Source of the DNA: Dioscorea cayenensis subsp. rotundata
Lineage: Eukaryota; Streptophyta; Magnoliopsida; Dioscoreales; Dioscoreaceae
DNA length: 64,000 nucleotides
Direction: 5' to 3'
NCBI RefSeq assembly: GCF_009730915.1
Contig: NC_052488.1
Span: 24,093,868-24,157,867 of the forward strand
Shown here: positions 26,097-38,363 of the stretch, piece after piece
Layout of the letters: every line of letters begins with the position of its first letter
How positions within the stretch are numbered: the first letter of the stretch is position 1
Notes under the pieces: generated by a model
What the model was told of the DNA's origin: nothing
Seen by the model: only the letters and a program-made list of their open reading frames with translations
The model's database searches: none
Made by a program: the position numbers and the translations under genes

Positions 26097-26961
26097 TATA
26101 TAAATGAGTGCAGGATCCTTGATCTCTCTGCGCCGGCCTTTGCCCTCTCTCTCTCTCTCTCTCTCATCTCACCTTGCCGGTGACGAAGAATTCATCTATA
26201 TTCCGGTGAGGTCTCTTGTATTCTCATCTTCTACGCTTCCGTTGGTCTTTGTTTTGTTGGATCCGGTGCTCATTTTGGTCTGATGTCGGCTTTCTTTTGA
26301 TTTTCTCTCTCATTTTGATTCTTCTTCCTTTTGTTCTTAAATTGTTGTTTTTCCGAGCTCGATCTTCGAGAATCATCGCTGGATTTGGTTATAGCGCCTT
26401 CATCCCTCGTTCTTAGTTTTTATATGAAAATGTTTAAGAAAGTTTGTTGTTTTCTACATTGATTTTGAACTATGGATGTCAATAATACTCTGGATTTTGA
26501 GGTTCCAACATGGAACACGAAATGTAGCAATATTTATCTTAATTCCGCTCTGACTGAGCTTTGAATGATTTTGGCTTCTGATATCACTGATTAAAGTCTG
26601 TAGATTTGCTGGAATCTATGGATCCATTTACTAAGCAGATGCACATGGAACATAAGGATAAATCTCCTTAAATGACCAAAATTTTTTGAAAAACATCTTC
26701 TTTGATCTGCTTGGCTTTTTCGGAAGAGGTCCACCTCTGCATTTAAGCTTTATAATTTGGTTTTGTTCATTTGCTAGATTTACTGCCTTCTTCCTGTCTC
26801 TTTCATTATTCAGAACTTGGGTGAAAACCTGGTTGGTTTAGTTGTCTGCATGTACAGTTACCCATGTAGAGATCTTCTTTCCTTTCCACAATATGATGTC
26901 ATAAAACTAAAAGCATGATGCTGTGACTTCTCTGACACTGAGTTCTGTTTTTGCTTGATAG
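26097..26961 (+). promoter_or_regulatory. GMP core promoter, leader exon and 5' UTR intron
   Basis: TATATAAAT (26097-26105) is a good TATA box. A CT-microsatellite leader follows (26144-26165). The likely leader intron starts at CCG|GTGAGG (26206) and ends at TTGATAG (26961), leaving 31 leader bases before the ATG at 26993. A 5' UTR intron just ahead of the start codon is common in plant housekeeping genes; the exact transcription start is inferred. Confidence 0.65.
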
Positions 26962-26992
26962 GACAAAGAGAGGGATTGGCTGTTGATCCACC

Positions 26993-28734
26993 ATGAAGGC
27001 ACTAATTCTTGTTGGAGGGTTTGGAACACGCCTGCGGCCTTTGACTCTTAGTGTCCCCAAGCCGCTTGTTGATTTCGCTAATAAGCCCATGATCTTGCAT
27101 CAGGTAATTTCTCCTTTACTCATGCCTAAAAAATAAGCAAAGAGGAGAAGTAGATCTGTTCATTGTAACATTACATGGATTTACCACCCGCTTATAATTC
27201 CCCTATTTTTACAGTTATTGTCATATTGTATCTAAGAACTATTGCATAGATGTGATATTCTGGTTTCAGGCAATGTTAAGATACCGAAGGGCTAGCCTTT
27301 CAGGTCCGATTAGTTGGATGGATTAATTCTTGGTCCTTTTATGTTAAAAATCTCTTGAAAAAGGTTAAAAGTTATATGCTTTACAGTTTTTTGAAAATAC
27401 TTTTCAGCGGTAATATAGTTTTAAAGCTATAAGCTTCTTATACAAATATTCATGCACATTTTGTTGTCAAGTGTCCTTTAAGTTCGAGATCTCTCAGACG
27501 TTCATTAGCTGTTGAGCAAGACAATTGAGTTGAATTATTAGCTCTAACTATTGAGGTTTTTTCCTTCAATCATGATCAGATTGAAGCTTTGAAAGACGTT
27601 GGTGTTACTGAAGTTGTTTTAGCCATTAATTACCAACCAGAGGTAAAAGCAAGCCATTCCCAAATACCAATTTTGCAGCTACGCCTCTGTCAGCTCAAAA
27701 AAAGCCTCTTTTTTTATTTTTCTGCAGGTTATGCTCAACTTTCTAAAGGAGTTCGAGACCAAGCTTGGTATCAAAATCACGTGTTCTCAAGAGACTGAGC
27801 CATTGGGCACAGCTGGTCCCTTGGCTTTGGCCAGAGATCAGCTAATAGATGGTTCAGGTGATCCCTTCTTTGTTCTCAACAGCGATGTCATCAGTGAATA
27901 CCCTTTTGAAGAACTGATCCAGTTCCATAAATCCCATGGTGGAGAGGCCACAATTATGGTGACAAAGGTTTGATCTAGTTACTATAGTTTCTTATATGTT
28001 TTTCTAACTACTGCTCACTTGGCTACAAACTAATCCAATTACCTTTGTCACTCTGGAATAGGTAGATGAGCCATCCAAATATGGTGTTGTGGTCATGGAA
28101 GAGGAAACTGGCAAAGTGGAAAGGTTTGTGGAGAAACCAAAAATGTTCGTTGGAAACAAGATCAATGCAGGAATTTATCTTCTGAACCCTTCTGTTCTAG
28201 ACCGCATCCAACTGAGGCCTACTTCAATTGAGAAAGAGGTCTTCCCCCAGATTGCTGCAGACCAAAGGCTATTTGCCATGGTCCTGCCAGGATTTTGGAT
28301 GGACATTGGCCAACCAAGGGACTACATTACCGGCCCTAAGACTCTACCTAACTTCTCTAAGGAAAAAATCTCCTTTCAAGCTATCTACTGGCTCTCACAT
28401 TGTTGGAAATGTGTTGGTGCATGAGAGTGCTGTGATTGGAGAGGGATGTCTGCTTGGCCCAGATGTTGCTATTGGACCTGGTTGTGTGGTTGAGTGCGGA
28501 GTGAGGCTGTCAAGGTGTACTGTAATGAGAGGAGTCCGCATCAAGAAGCATGCCTGCATCTCCAGCAGCATTATTGGATGGCATTCTACTGTCGGACAAT
28601 GGGCACGTGTCGAGAACATGACAATCCTTGGGGAGGATGTCCATGTATGTGACGAGATATACAGCAATGGTGGTGTAGTTCTTCCTCACAAGGAAATCAA
28701 ATCAAGCATTCTTAAGCCTGAGATTGTTATGTGA
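26993..28734 (+). CDS. VTC1: Mannose-1-phosphate guanylyltransferase (GDP-mannose pyrophosphorylase), with a one-base frame break
   Basis: Makes GDP-mannose from mannose-1-phosphate and GTP in the cytosol, feeding ascorbate, cell-wall and glycosylation pathways (Arabidopsis VTC1/CYT1). Four coding exons: 26993-27103, 27580-27642, 27728-27967 and 28062-28734. The N-terminal nucleotidyltransferase domain has the signature [19 protein letters not shown] (residues 8-26), and the sugar-binding FVEKP follows in exon 4. The C terminus is the hexapeptide-repeat beta-helix ([17 protein letters not shown], then [13 protein letters not shown]) ending ILKPEIVM. The frame breaks in exon 4: GQPRDYITG is followed by an extra C within the CCC at 28334-28336, and the family sequence [11 protein letters not shown] resumes one frame over. 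Without that base the protein is 361 residues, exactly the family length. Assembly error is more likely than a pseudogene. Confidence 0.95.
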
Positions 28735-29856
28735 AACGCATCGGTGGTTCATCCCTATCATCTCCACCAGTTGCAAAATATATATATATATATATACATA
28801 AATATCCTTGTTCATATCCTTTGTTTTACCATGCCAGAATTTGGGAGTTGAAGTCTGTGGATACCAGTATGCCATCTACTGGGTCCTCCTGTTCATGTTC
28901 TATGAATCTTGTCATTTCATTTCCTGATCTGTCTCTTACGGATCATGTGTAATAACTTCAAATGTTTGATCTGTGAATAGTCTTTGTGCAGCTTGTGTTG
29001 GATATGATTCTGATTTTAAAACTCTAGTCACTTCCATATTAATTTATACACGTATCTTCTCTTCCGAGATGTTGCAGTGCCAGAGCTAGACGTATCCAAG
29101 ACCTGATCTTGTTCTGTTGGGACATGGATTGAGAAAATCTATGGGCTGATGAATTATTGGGGAATGAAGATTGGAGAGACAGTAAAGTAGTAAAGCCATA
29201 TGCAGATGCTGGACCTACCATGTGAATACTGGTTCGCTCTTGGATCTCATTGCGCTGGAAAGTGCATGTGAACAGATTGCGGGGACCCTCTTGATTGATG
29301 GAATTTAATGAGACATGGATATATAACAGTCTTTGTTGGCTGCTATCTTGCAAAATGAACACAAGCAATTATTTTCTAATAAATTATGATTTATTGATTT
29401 GCTGAACTTTTTTTTTTCCCCTGATTTTTATTTAGTGCAGTTACCTGATAATAAGAATTTTGCGCAGGAACGTTACTCCCTCATCTCCACCTCAACAGTG
29501 CGGTGTTATCAGACTGTATTTTATTTTATTTTATTTTTTCAACAACATCCACTACAAGCTTAAAAATTTTTATGAAAACTTAAATAAGAAAACCAGGCCA
29601 AGCCAAGTGTAAGTCTTCAACCGCGCACCAGTTTTTCTATACATGAATACATCAAAAAAGTGAAAAACCATATAATGGTATGGAACAAGAGGTAGCTTCT
29701 CAACAAACAAATACATGACCTCACAATTGGTGTGTAACACCAGAAAGCTAAACAATGTCTCTTTTATTAAATCAAAGCTGAATAAGATGTACTGGCAAGG
29801 TCTTGAGGAGGATAGAAGCTGTTGTGACCAATGAATAATGTGAGGCAATGGCAACA
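28735..29856. other. Convergent 3' regions of GMP and CGR2/3 genes
   Basis: The 3' UTRs of both neighbours should lie here. A (TA)n run is at about 28779-28796. No other gene is recognised. Confidence 0.55.
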
Positions 29857-32483
29857 TCATTGTGATGAGCTGAGGTGAAAAACTTGGCAGCTAGGTTTGT
29901 AAGAGCGCTTGTTCACAGCTTGCTCGAACTTCTTTGCAGCTGCTTCATTCTCTTCTAAGCTAGTCTGAACAAAATATCTTATCCACCATGTTGAGCTCCG
30001 GAGTTTAGCCTGCATTGAAACACAAGACAAAATAGGTGTCTTTGCTTGAATATGACAACAAAATGTACTCTACAGAGGCTGAGGCTAAGGATTGAATTCC
30101 CATGGTAACATGAAGGAAATATTTTTGAAAAGATGCAAAGACGGATCCAAAGTTTGAGATGCTATAATTGATGTTACAGATGTATAAGTACGAAGAAAGC
30201 AAGAATATTAAGGAATTTAATTGGCAGAAGAACATACGGGCTTTCCAAACTTTGATAGCTCAGAAGCTTTAGCTCTCTGTTGACCTGGATAACCTATCAG
30301 GAAAGTGAAAGAAATAATAATTGAGAAAATCTTATCCATATAAAGACAAACCAGGGCAAAGAAGAATTCAAATGCAGATACATCTAAATCTTGTTTTTGG
30401 GAAGCAATTGCCTTCACATTAGAAGTTCAAGGACACATCATGGCATTGTGCATTCAACTGTCAGGAGACAATTTTGATCATAAGATCTGTCCCAAGTTGT
30501 CTCTCAATCACTTCAGAGATATTATAATGATCAGTGCAAACTTGGTGAACTAAAAACAAGTTAATGAGCATACTACACGTTGACTACAACAAGAGAATAA
30601 TACTATATGAGGTTTATACGAATAACGCTGTAAAACAAAGCATTAACAGTCCCAAAACAATAAAGAGAAATTAGTAAGACAAAGTACCTGCAAAGATAAC
30701 AAGACCTTCTGATGATACTCTTGCCAAGTCTGGAAGGGTCTTATTCAGGTACTTCGGAGACAGGTAATCCAATGCATCAGAGACTAAAACCAGAGAAAAT
30801 GATTTTGGTCGGTAAGGTAGAAGAAATTTGATATCAGCAACACGCACGACACCCTTGCGGACAAGGCTCTTGCAACTACTATCTGGGTCCTCTAGATCAT
30901 AAGGCTCAATACCCCAAGCTTCAATTCCCTCTTCTTTCAACAATTTAGAGACCACAGAACAAGTTTCAGGTCCCACATGTAGAACTTTTTGCATGCTGTC
31001 ACCATATGCTTTCTTTAGAAATGGTATCGCTTGTATAACTTCTGATGTGCATGAGACATCTACAAATTGCAAACTCTAGATCCTTTAAATTTTGAAAGTG
31101 AAGAGAAAGCAACCCATCAGTAAACACTGCTAAATTTATAACATATGCTCTCCAAATATAAACTGGGAACAACAAACATTTTTTTTTTTCTCAAAATATG
31201 AAATGGCAACAACAACAAGGCATTAAAATTTTGCCTTGAAATACTAATAAGATCAACTACATTTGCATACTTCGAAAATAAGAACAAGTTGATTGATCCT
31301 TACTGTATGTTGGAATCTACTGATAAAAAAAATTACAAGCATTGAAGTTACATCGACCAAATATAAATTCATTGAAACACAACAGAGTGCTGAGATCAGC
31401 TCAACAGATCCTACTGTTTAAAGGAAAAAGTGTAAAATGCCAGATATTCAAGAATAACAAGAGTCCATTGTTAGAGAACTTATTCAATTATATCACTTGA
31501 AAGGTGGAAAAGGTGACTAAGCCATAAATAATGAGGAGATACTGCATGATAGAATCGGTGGAAGGTACTTGTGGCATGGACAGTTAATACTTTCCTTATA
31601 CCAACAAAAAGGTATCAGCTGCAAGCATAGGTAGAGGCGACTGTTTTTCAACTTGATATGACAAGACACGAACTGCAAGCATATTCTGTTCATTCGCAAG
31701 ATATCAACAAGCATTCAAAAGCAAATTAGCTCTTCAAGAAGAGTTAATAAAGTCGGTTACTATCAGCACAGCAAAAGGTAAATACGAGGGACACATAGGA
31801 ACTTATGAAACCCTTGATCAGAAGATATGCCTAGCTCATTCAGCATAAAACCAAACAATGTCCTCAAGATCTGACTTTCAATATGATATAGACCGACAGG
31901 ATGTTGATCAACGCACAATCTATGAATTGAGGCTTAAAGCTGGTAAATTTATGGCACCATACTACTGAAAAACATATCAAGTCGGAGATAGAAACATGCA
32001 TAAGCACACTACGTTACTTAATAAAGTACACAAGAGCCCACCTTCACCAACACGGGAAACATCCCTAGCGCCACCAAATCCACCTGAACATGTTAAAAAA
32101 AAAAAAATTTGAGTAGGAATGCGGCATCAATCAATACAAGAAGAAGCATTCAAAGTTTAGCTATATCTCAAAAACAAAAAGAAGTCAACAATTTCTACTG
32201 AATCATCTGAGTATCTAACCTAGGCCGCCATAAGAATAAGCAATCAGAAGAAAGGCACCCTGGAAAAAGTCCAAAAAACAACTAAATCAATTAACAAGCT
32301 TCCAAGACACCAATCAAAGGAGCAGCTCAAGATCTCGAAATGCATAAAAAAAATAAATACCAAAACTACAAGTCCAATGGGCAACAATGGCGAAGTTCGT
32401 GGCTTCTGATGCAATGCCCCGGAAAAAGGAAGGCTTCCGTTGTCGGCAAGCCTCCGAGAGGGATTCACTGCTCTCCTCGACAT
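29857..32483 (-). CDS. CGR2/CGR3: Golgi pectin methyltransferase CGR2/CGR3-like
   Basis: A 261-residue type II membrane protein of the cotton-Golgi-related family, which methyl-esterifies homogalacturonan in the Golgi before secretion to the wall. Six minus-strand exons: 32483-32361, 32259-32220, 32083-32042, 31059-30688, 30293-30238 and 30009-29857; phases agree throughout. The N terminus MSRRAVNPSRR is followed by one membrane anchor (about residues 33-52, PIGLVVLGAFLLIAYSY). The lumenal methyltransferase-like domain includes KVLHVGPETCSVVSKLL (glycine-containing SAM-site-like motif), GVVRVADIKFLLPYR and SLVLVSDALDYLSPKYLNKT. It ends in SSTWWIRYFVQT and CQVFHL. Start and length match Arabidopsis CGR3. 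It is divergent from TAF12b (669 bases between start codons). A CTCTCG repeat lies in the probable leader. Confidence 0.93.
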
Positions 32484-33151
32484 GGCTTTTCAACTTTCAC
32501 ACAATACACTCACAATTCCCTACCCATTAAAATTAAATTAACCGCACAAAAAGTCACAAAAACAAATTCCAAGCAAGGATCGAGGAGCCAAACCTGAAAT
32601 TTTTCAGAACTGGAGAACTAGAACGTCGGATCTGGAGAGACAAGAGGAACAACGAGATCTGGAGTCTCGCTCTCTCGCTCTCTCGCTCTCTCGCTTAGCT
32701 GGCTTCCAGTGTGGAACAAAGAACAACACTAGAGACTGGGAGCGATGTTGCCTTTGTGAGATGCCATTCTCAATGTCTAGAATGCATAGCAGTGGAGACG
32801 GATGGTCAAGATGCTATCTTTTGGCCAGTCATTGTTTGAGAGCCGTTGGATCTTGAAAGAGATTTAAATCCCTTTAACCGAGTTAATTAATTAATTAATT
32901 AATTTGATGAACAATAAGTGTAATAAGTTAATTTATTAGGTTACATACTAATAAGTTATGATTATCAGAAATTAAATTAATTTTTTTTTTTTAAAAAAAA
33001 AACTAAATTAGGAAATCAACTTGATTATATTTACGATGACTGCCATCAATCGATCGGTGAATGCGATGCTTCCTCTCTGAATGAACAACAACACAGAAGC
33101 CCTTTTTCGTCAACGAAATCAAACGAGGGTTCCGAAAGACGAACGGAATCG
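32484..33151. promoter_or_regulatory. Divergent promoter region between CGR2/3 and TAF12b
   Basis: Both genes must start within this 668-base segment. It holds a (CTCTCG)n run on the CGR side (32665-32695). On the TAF12b side, a small upstream frame starts near 33039 and ends near 33080, and another starts at 33081 and overlaps the TAF12b start out of frame. Whether these lie in the mRNA depends on an unknown transcription start. Confidence 0.5.
32665..32695. repeat. (CTCTCG)n-type repeat in CGR2/3 leader
   Basis: Four to five units of a CTCTCG/CTCG repeat, in the probable 5' UTR of the minus-strand CGR gene. Pyrimidine/purine repeats in leaders are common in plants. Confidence 0.8.
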
Positions 33152-33583
33152 ATGGCGGAGAGCTCATCGTCCCCGCAAAAAGGACTGCAAGCTTCGGCTG
33201 CTGGGGATCCAATCCAGCCATCGAATAGTCAAAACCCTAACCTTTCGTCCCCGCAGATCCACCCTTCTCCGTCTATGGATATGCCGCAGATCTCCTCGCC
33301 GCAGTTGCCGTCATCTCAACCGCAGATGAGCCCGTCATCGTCCATGGATTATGCGCAGAAGCAAGCATTGCCGGCGGGGGCGCAGCAGAACGGGATGCCT
33401 GCGACTGCGAGTTTCGGGGTTCAGCCTGGGCTTCAGAGGACTGGGTCGATGCCGAGGATCAGCCAGTTGCAGCAGCAGTTTGGGCCAGCAGCGGCAGCCA
33501 GCGCGATGAGGCAGCATAATGGTATGTATGCCGGGCAGATGAACTTTGCTAACCCGCAAATCCAGCAACAGCAACAGCAGCAG

Positions 33584-33618
<35 letters not shown>

Positions 33619-36600
33619 ATTGGGAGGGGGGATGTCAAGGTCGGGAATGATCAGCCAGGGAGGGCAGCTACAAATGGTTTCCGGCCAGTCGCCGGGGCAT
33701 TTCAATCTACAGTCGCAGATGCTCAACCAGGTATTCGGCCACTTCTCAGTGTTTCTGCTTTTCAGGTGGAAAGATAGGTTTTTGGATGACTCACTCCCTT
33801 AGTTGTAGCCGAGACAGAAGATGAATTTAGCCCAAGGTTCGCAAATCCTTCAAGGGAATACATCGGGGCAGGCATTACAGGGCATGCAGACAATGGGGAT
33901 GATGAACCCGCTTGCCATGAACTCACAGCTTAGAGCCAATGCGCCTCTTTCATATGGGCAGCAACGCTTTACTCCTGGGCAGATGAGACAGCAACAACAG
34001 CAACAACAGCAGCAGCAGCTATCACAACAAATGCCTCTCACATCTCCTCATGTATGTTTGAACACACTTTAGATCAAAACCTTTTTTTTTTCTTCCTTCT
34101 TTGAAAATGTCTCTTCTTTTGATCTTGGGCAATCTATATTTTATTTTAAAGCCGTTATCTTCTATACTAAAATTACTCAAGTGTATGAGATTTAGATACC
34201 TTGCTTTAGTCCATTAGGATTCCATTAACTATTCATCTCATAGACTGAATCCTTTGATCTATTCAGCAAAAGCTATTACTATTTTTCTGTTTTTATTATA
34301 CAATCCTGTGAGAGTGCTGGTGCATGAGAAGTGTTCTCAGAACTCGGTCCGTGTTTTTTCTCCGGAATGGGTTCTTTTAACTTTTATTTTTATTGGGCAT
34401 GCTGAGTACATTTAATGGCTGCATAGGAATTCCTAGACATTTTGTGTGGATTTGCTTGTTCCTCTCTAGAAACTTCCAGGCTGTTTGTCCACACCCAAAT
34501 ATATTAATGCCAAAATAATGAAAAATTTCCTGTCATGCTATGTCCATGTAGTGTCGTTCTTTTTCTAGGGTAAGTCATATCTTTTTTGTTGCATTGACTT
34601 CATTGATTGTGGGGTATAGGATACGGCATATTTAGCACCTTTGCTAAACAAGGTCGTCTATGTTTGATTTGCTGGAATATGCAGAACCTACTTATTTTCA
34701 TTTTTTGAGAATTAATGTTTTCAAATGATTGTCTGGTTCAATGCTTATTGCTTCAGTTAAACATTTAATTTTTAGATGTTTTCCAGAGAATTCTCATCTG
34801 TATCCATTTATGATCGTTAATCTGTCTCACAGAAGTTGTCAGGTCAGACCTTATCGAGGACATTATCTGGATTAGTTCAAAATGGACAGGGATTAGTGCA
34901 GAATAGTCTCTCACAGCAGCAGTGGCTGAAGCAAATGCAGCCGGCAATGTCTGTACCTGGATCTGCTTCATATCCTCTTCAGCAGCAGCCACAGCAGCAG
35001 CAGCAGCAACAGCAGCAGAGGCAGCAACAAGGATTCTTGCCACAACAACTATCCTCATCTCAGCTGCATCAAAAAACACTGGGTCTCAACCACCAGCAAC
35101 TTGCCCAACTGGTGCAGCAACAGCAGCAGCAGCTGGGTACTCATCATCATCAGCAGCAGCAGCAGCAGCAACAACAACAACAACAACATCTGCTTCAACA
35201 ACAACACCAACAACAATTTCAACAACAACAATTGCAACAACTACAGCAGTTCCAGCAACAGCAGCAGCAGCAGCAACCTCAACAATCTCCAAGAATGCCT
35301 GGACCTGCGCTCCAGAATTCATCGACTTTGACAGGAGCTCAGGCAGACATGACTACATCTGGCACAACAACACCTGGTGGAAGTTCAAGTCATGGAACAG
35401 ACACAAGTAGTCAACTTCTTGGAAAGAGAAAGATACAAGATTTGGTTTCACAGGTAGTCAAATTTGTTTCCAGAATGATATCTCATCATATTTTTTCGCA
35501 TGAAATATACCTAACTTGTGTTTAATTTTCTTGCAAAAGCAGATTAGCTTTTGCAATCAGTTATTCATATTGTGGAGTCTAAACTATGGAATTTCTGTAG
35601 GTGGATGCCTTGGGTAAGGTGGACCCTGAAGTTGAAGACCTCCTTCTTGAAATAGCTGATCAGTTCATTGAGTCAGTAAGTACATAAACAATTGTTTTTC
35701 TCAATTGACATAATACAATGCAATTTCTTTAGCTACATTGTAGTTTTTTGTTTTTCTCATTTAACATAATACAATGCAATTTCTTTAGCTACATTGTAGT
35801 TTTGAATTATGTATCTCATTTATATCATTACTTTTTTTTTTAGTTGGCTACATAAAGTTGGCAGTATCGGGCTTTGAATTTTCACATCAGATCATGACAA
35901 TCTATTATTTTTGTATTCTTTATTTTGCACATCAACCATGAAGAGTCAACATTTTAAAGATTGGCAAATTGCCTCAACTTATGCTGGCATATTATTTATT
36001 TATTTATTTATTTTTATTTTATCTGCATGTCTCATATCAGAAAACGTATGCACTTGTCTGTATGCCAAGCTAATAGAAAACATTAGAAGGTTTCCCTATA
36101 TCATGCTATGGTCCCAGAAATTGATTTTGTTTGCCACTTTGAAATCCTTTCCATATTGTATGGTTGGTCTCTTTTTCATAATTTGTATTAATGTACTACG
36201 AATTTCTTCTTTTTGACTAAACCTTTTTTCAGGTTACCACGCTTTGCCTGCACTCTGGCAAAGCATCGGAAATCTTCAACTCTGGAGTTAAAGGATCTAT
36301 TGCTGCATCTTGGTCTGCAACTTACCTATTTGACATGTTGCTACAATTCCCTTTTTGTTAATTTAATTTGTTAACAAGTATTTAATCAGTGGTATTTAAC
36401 TTCAGTCCTATAACTGACATGCTACTTGTTCTTGGGCATTGATATAAGTTTCAGTTATTGATGCATTGGCTATTCCTTCTAATATGTGTTTTATCGTTTG
36501 TTTAAAACGGTTACATTGCAGCCTTTAATTTTGACTTTGTTTTCCGGATTGAAATTTTGGAGGAACATCAGACCTCTTTTTTGCCTTCTGAGCCTAATTG

Positions 36601-37544
36601 GATGACAACTTTGCGCAGAGAAAAATTGGGACTTGAAAATTCCAGGTTTTACAAGGAATGAACAGCAGCAACACACAAGAACCGTAAGGAGTTTCTTTAA
36701 TCTTCAGTTCTTTTGTTAAATCTTATTGAATAAAAAATATATTCTAATTTTCTTGAAGGACCAATAAAAATATCTTCTAATTGTCTCGAGTCTTTCAATA
36801 AAGTTAAGGGTGATGCTCTCTAGGGAAGGACATGAAGTATTATGTTATTTATGAAACAAGCCGCTTACCAATACCATCTTAGCTCAAAAAAATGTCAATC
36901 AGGTGCCAAAAGGGTCATTTTACACTCACGGGAGTTGTATGCAATGATGCTGGCTGGCTATTGAGCTAGGTCTTGCAGACAAATAAACCTAATTTATCCA
37001 CATTTTGGATTAGGGTGGATATGATCCTGGATAGTTGAATTAATAGTTCAGTTCAGTTTGAACGCTCATTTTATGTCTTCTGTTCCGCGAACATTTAATT
37101 CCACCTAGTTCTTCAAACATTTTTTTTTTATTTTGTTACTAAAATTATATAAGTGTCCTCATCCAAATTTGTCCCTCTTCTGATGAAGATGCAAATATGC
37201 TAACTTTTCTTTCTTAACATGTGCAGTTGTCAAATGACATCCACGAGAAACGATTGGAAATGGTACGCCCTGTTTTTATGAACATCTCATTTCTTTTACT
37301 ATTACAAATTTACAATTACTTCTTATGCATGAGTTAATATGTTGATTGGTATGAGCATCATTAGGTACGAGCTCTGATGGAGTCACAAAATTCAAAGAAT
37401 GGTCTTGCAACTAAAGTTACTGCTGGAAACCAGTTTGCTGGTGAATCAACAATTAATCGTCCTATGAAACCTTCACCTAGTTCAGAACAGTTGGTTCTGC
37501 CTGCATCAGCTTCTCAAATGTTGCACAAAATTCAACGGTTTTAG
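33152..37544 (+). CDS. TAF12B: TFIID/SAGA subunit TAF12b, with a one-base frame break
   Basis: TAF12 is a histone-fold subunit of TFIID and SAGA that pairs with TAF4/ADA1; Arabidopsis TAF12b (EER4/CKH1) affects ethylene and cytokinin responses. Eight exons: 33152-33730, 33809-34051, 34833-35453, 35601-35675, 36233-36312, 36619-36683, 37227-37262 and 37365-37544, giving about 625 residues. The long N terminus is Gln-rich and disordered, with three CAG/CAA-coded glutamine blocks. The histone fold begins at [20 protein letters not shown] and continues [15 protein letters not shown]. Exon 5 should read [20 protein letters not shown], but one extra base near 36241-36246 throws this out of frame; the later exons ([29 protein letters not shown]) return to phase if it is ignored. 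Likely an assembly error. The last exon ends HKIQRF. Confidence 0.93.
33563..33619 (+). repeat. CAG/CAA tract encoding poly-Gln (TAF12b exon 1)
   Basis: About 19 consecutive Gln codons, CAA and CAG mixed. Mixed codons slow slippage. Confidence 0.95.
34976..35278 (+). repeat. Long CAG/CAA-rich region encoding Gln-rich domain (TAF12b exon 3)
   Basis: Several Gln runs separated by His, Leu and Pro codons. All alternative frames read as Ser-, Asn-, Ala- or Leu-rich strings, which are shadows rather than genes. A shorter Gln run is at 33990-34026 in exon 2. Confidence 0.95.
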
Positions 37545-38363
37545 CTTTCTGGCAACCTGACCAATAATAGCTTGTAATTAATCTGCACTCTCTCATTTTC
37601 TTGTTTAAAATGAAAAATATTGTGATCTGGTGATTAGCCTCAGTTTTTCCCATGTTTTTTTTTTTTTTGTTCTAGTGTACAGGTAAAAACCCCATGGCTC
37701 GGAAGTAGTTTTGAACTAAGCTGGTCGCTGCATCCAACATCCTTGTCTAATATTGATTAAATTGTGTTTGTGCTCTTCTTGATGTACGTGGTACTCTCAT
37801 GATTATAGAATAGCAAATTGTTGCCCATAAATATAAAGAATAGCAAATTATTTGTAGCATTGCCATAATAGAACAGCTGCTTGGTTCTGAAAGAAAAGTT
37901 AAGGTAATGCACGGAGGTCTGGAAAGTCTTTTTATTTTTTTTTCTTGTTATTTTTATTTTTGACATATACAAGTAACTGGTGAAATAATTATTTGTAATA
38001 ATTGGCCGAGTTGAAAAGCAGTTCAGGATTTTGTTGTGGATTCATGTCTTTAGGGCGAGACAGCCCCATGAGAACATGAGATGAATGTTGAGATGAAGAT
38101 CTTCAGAGCTGCATTTGGTTTTTGAAGTTAATTAAAGAAAATCAGATTTCTTGAAGACCATCTTGACAATGTAATTAATGTTGGTGTCAGCTTACAACAA
38201 ACATTCTTCTAGTACTGCCACCTGAATAAAAAACCTCTGGTGGCCGAGACAATAACTTAGTTAAGTACTAGACAATAATTGTTTTCAAATCCACAGAATA
38301 AGGAGTCATGTTTGTAATCTATCCAACCAAATAAAACAGCACTGCAAAACAATGTTCAGAGTA
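37545..38363. other. Convergent 3' regions of TAF12b and RCC1-family gene
   Basis: Both genes transcribe toward this segment. Nothing else is recognised. Confidence 0.6.

Noticed and set aside
30960-30980. CCCACAT sequence resembling a snRNA USE
   Set aside because: It lies in a CGR coding exon, with no TATA box at the right spacing and no snRNA downstream.
34922-35410. Ser-, Asn-, Ala- and Leu-rich frames over the CAG/CAA region
   Set aside because: Shadow frames of the Gln-rich TAF12b exon; repeats leave all frames open.
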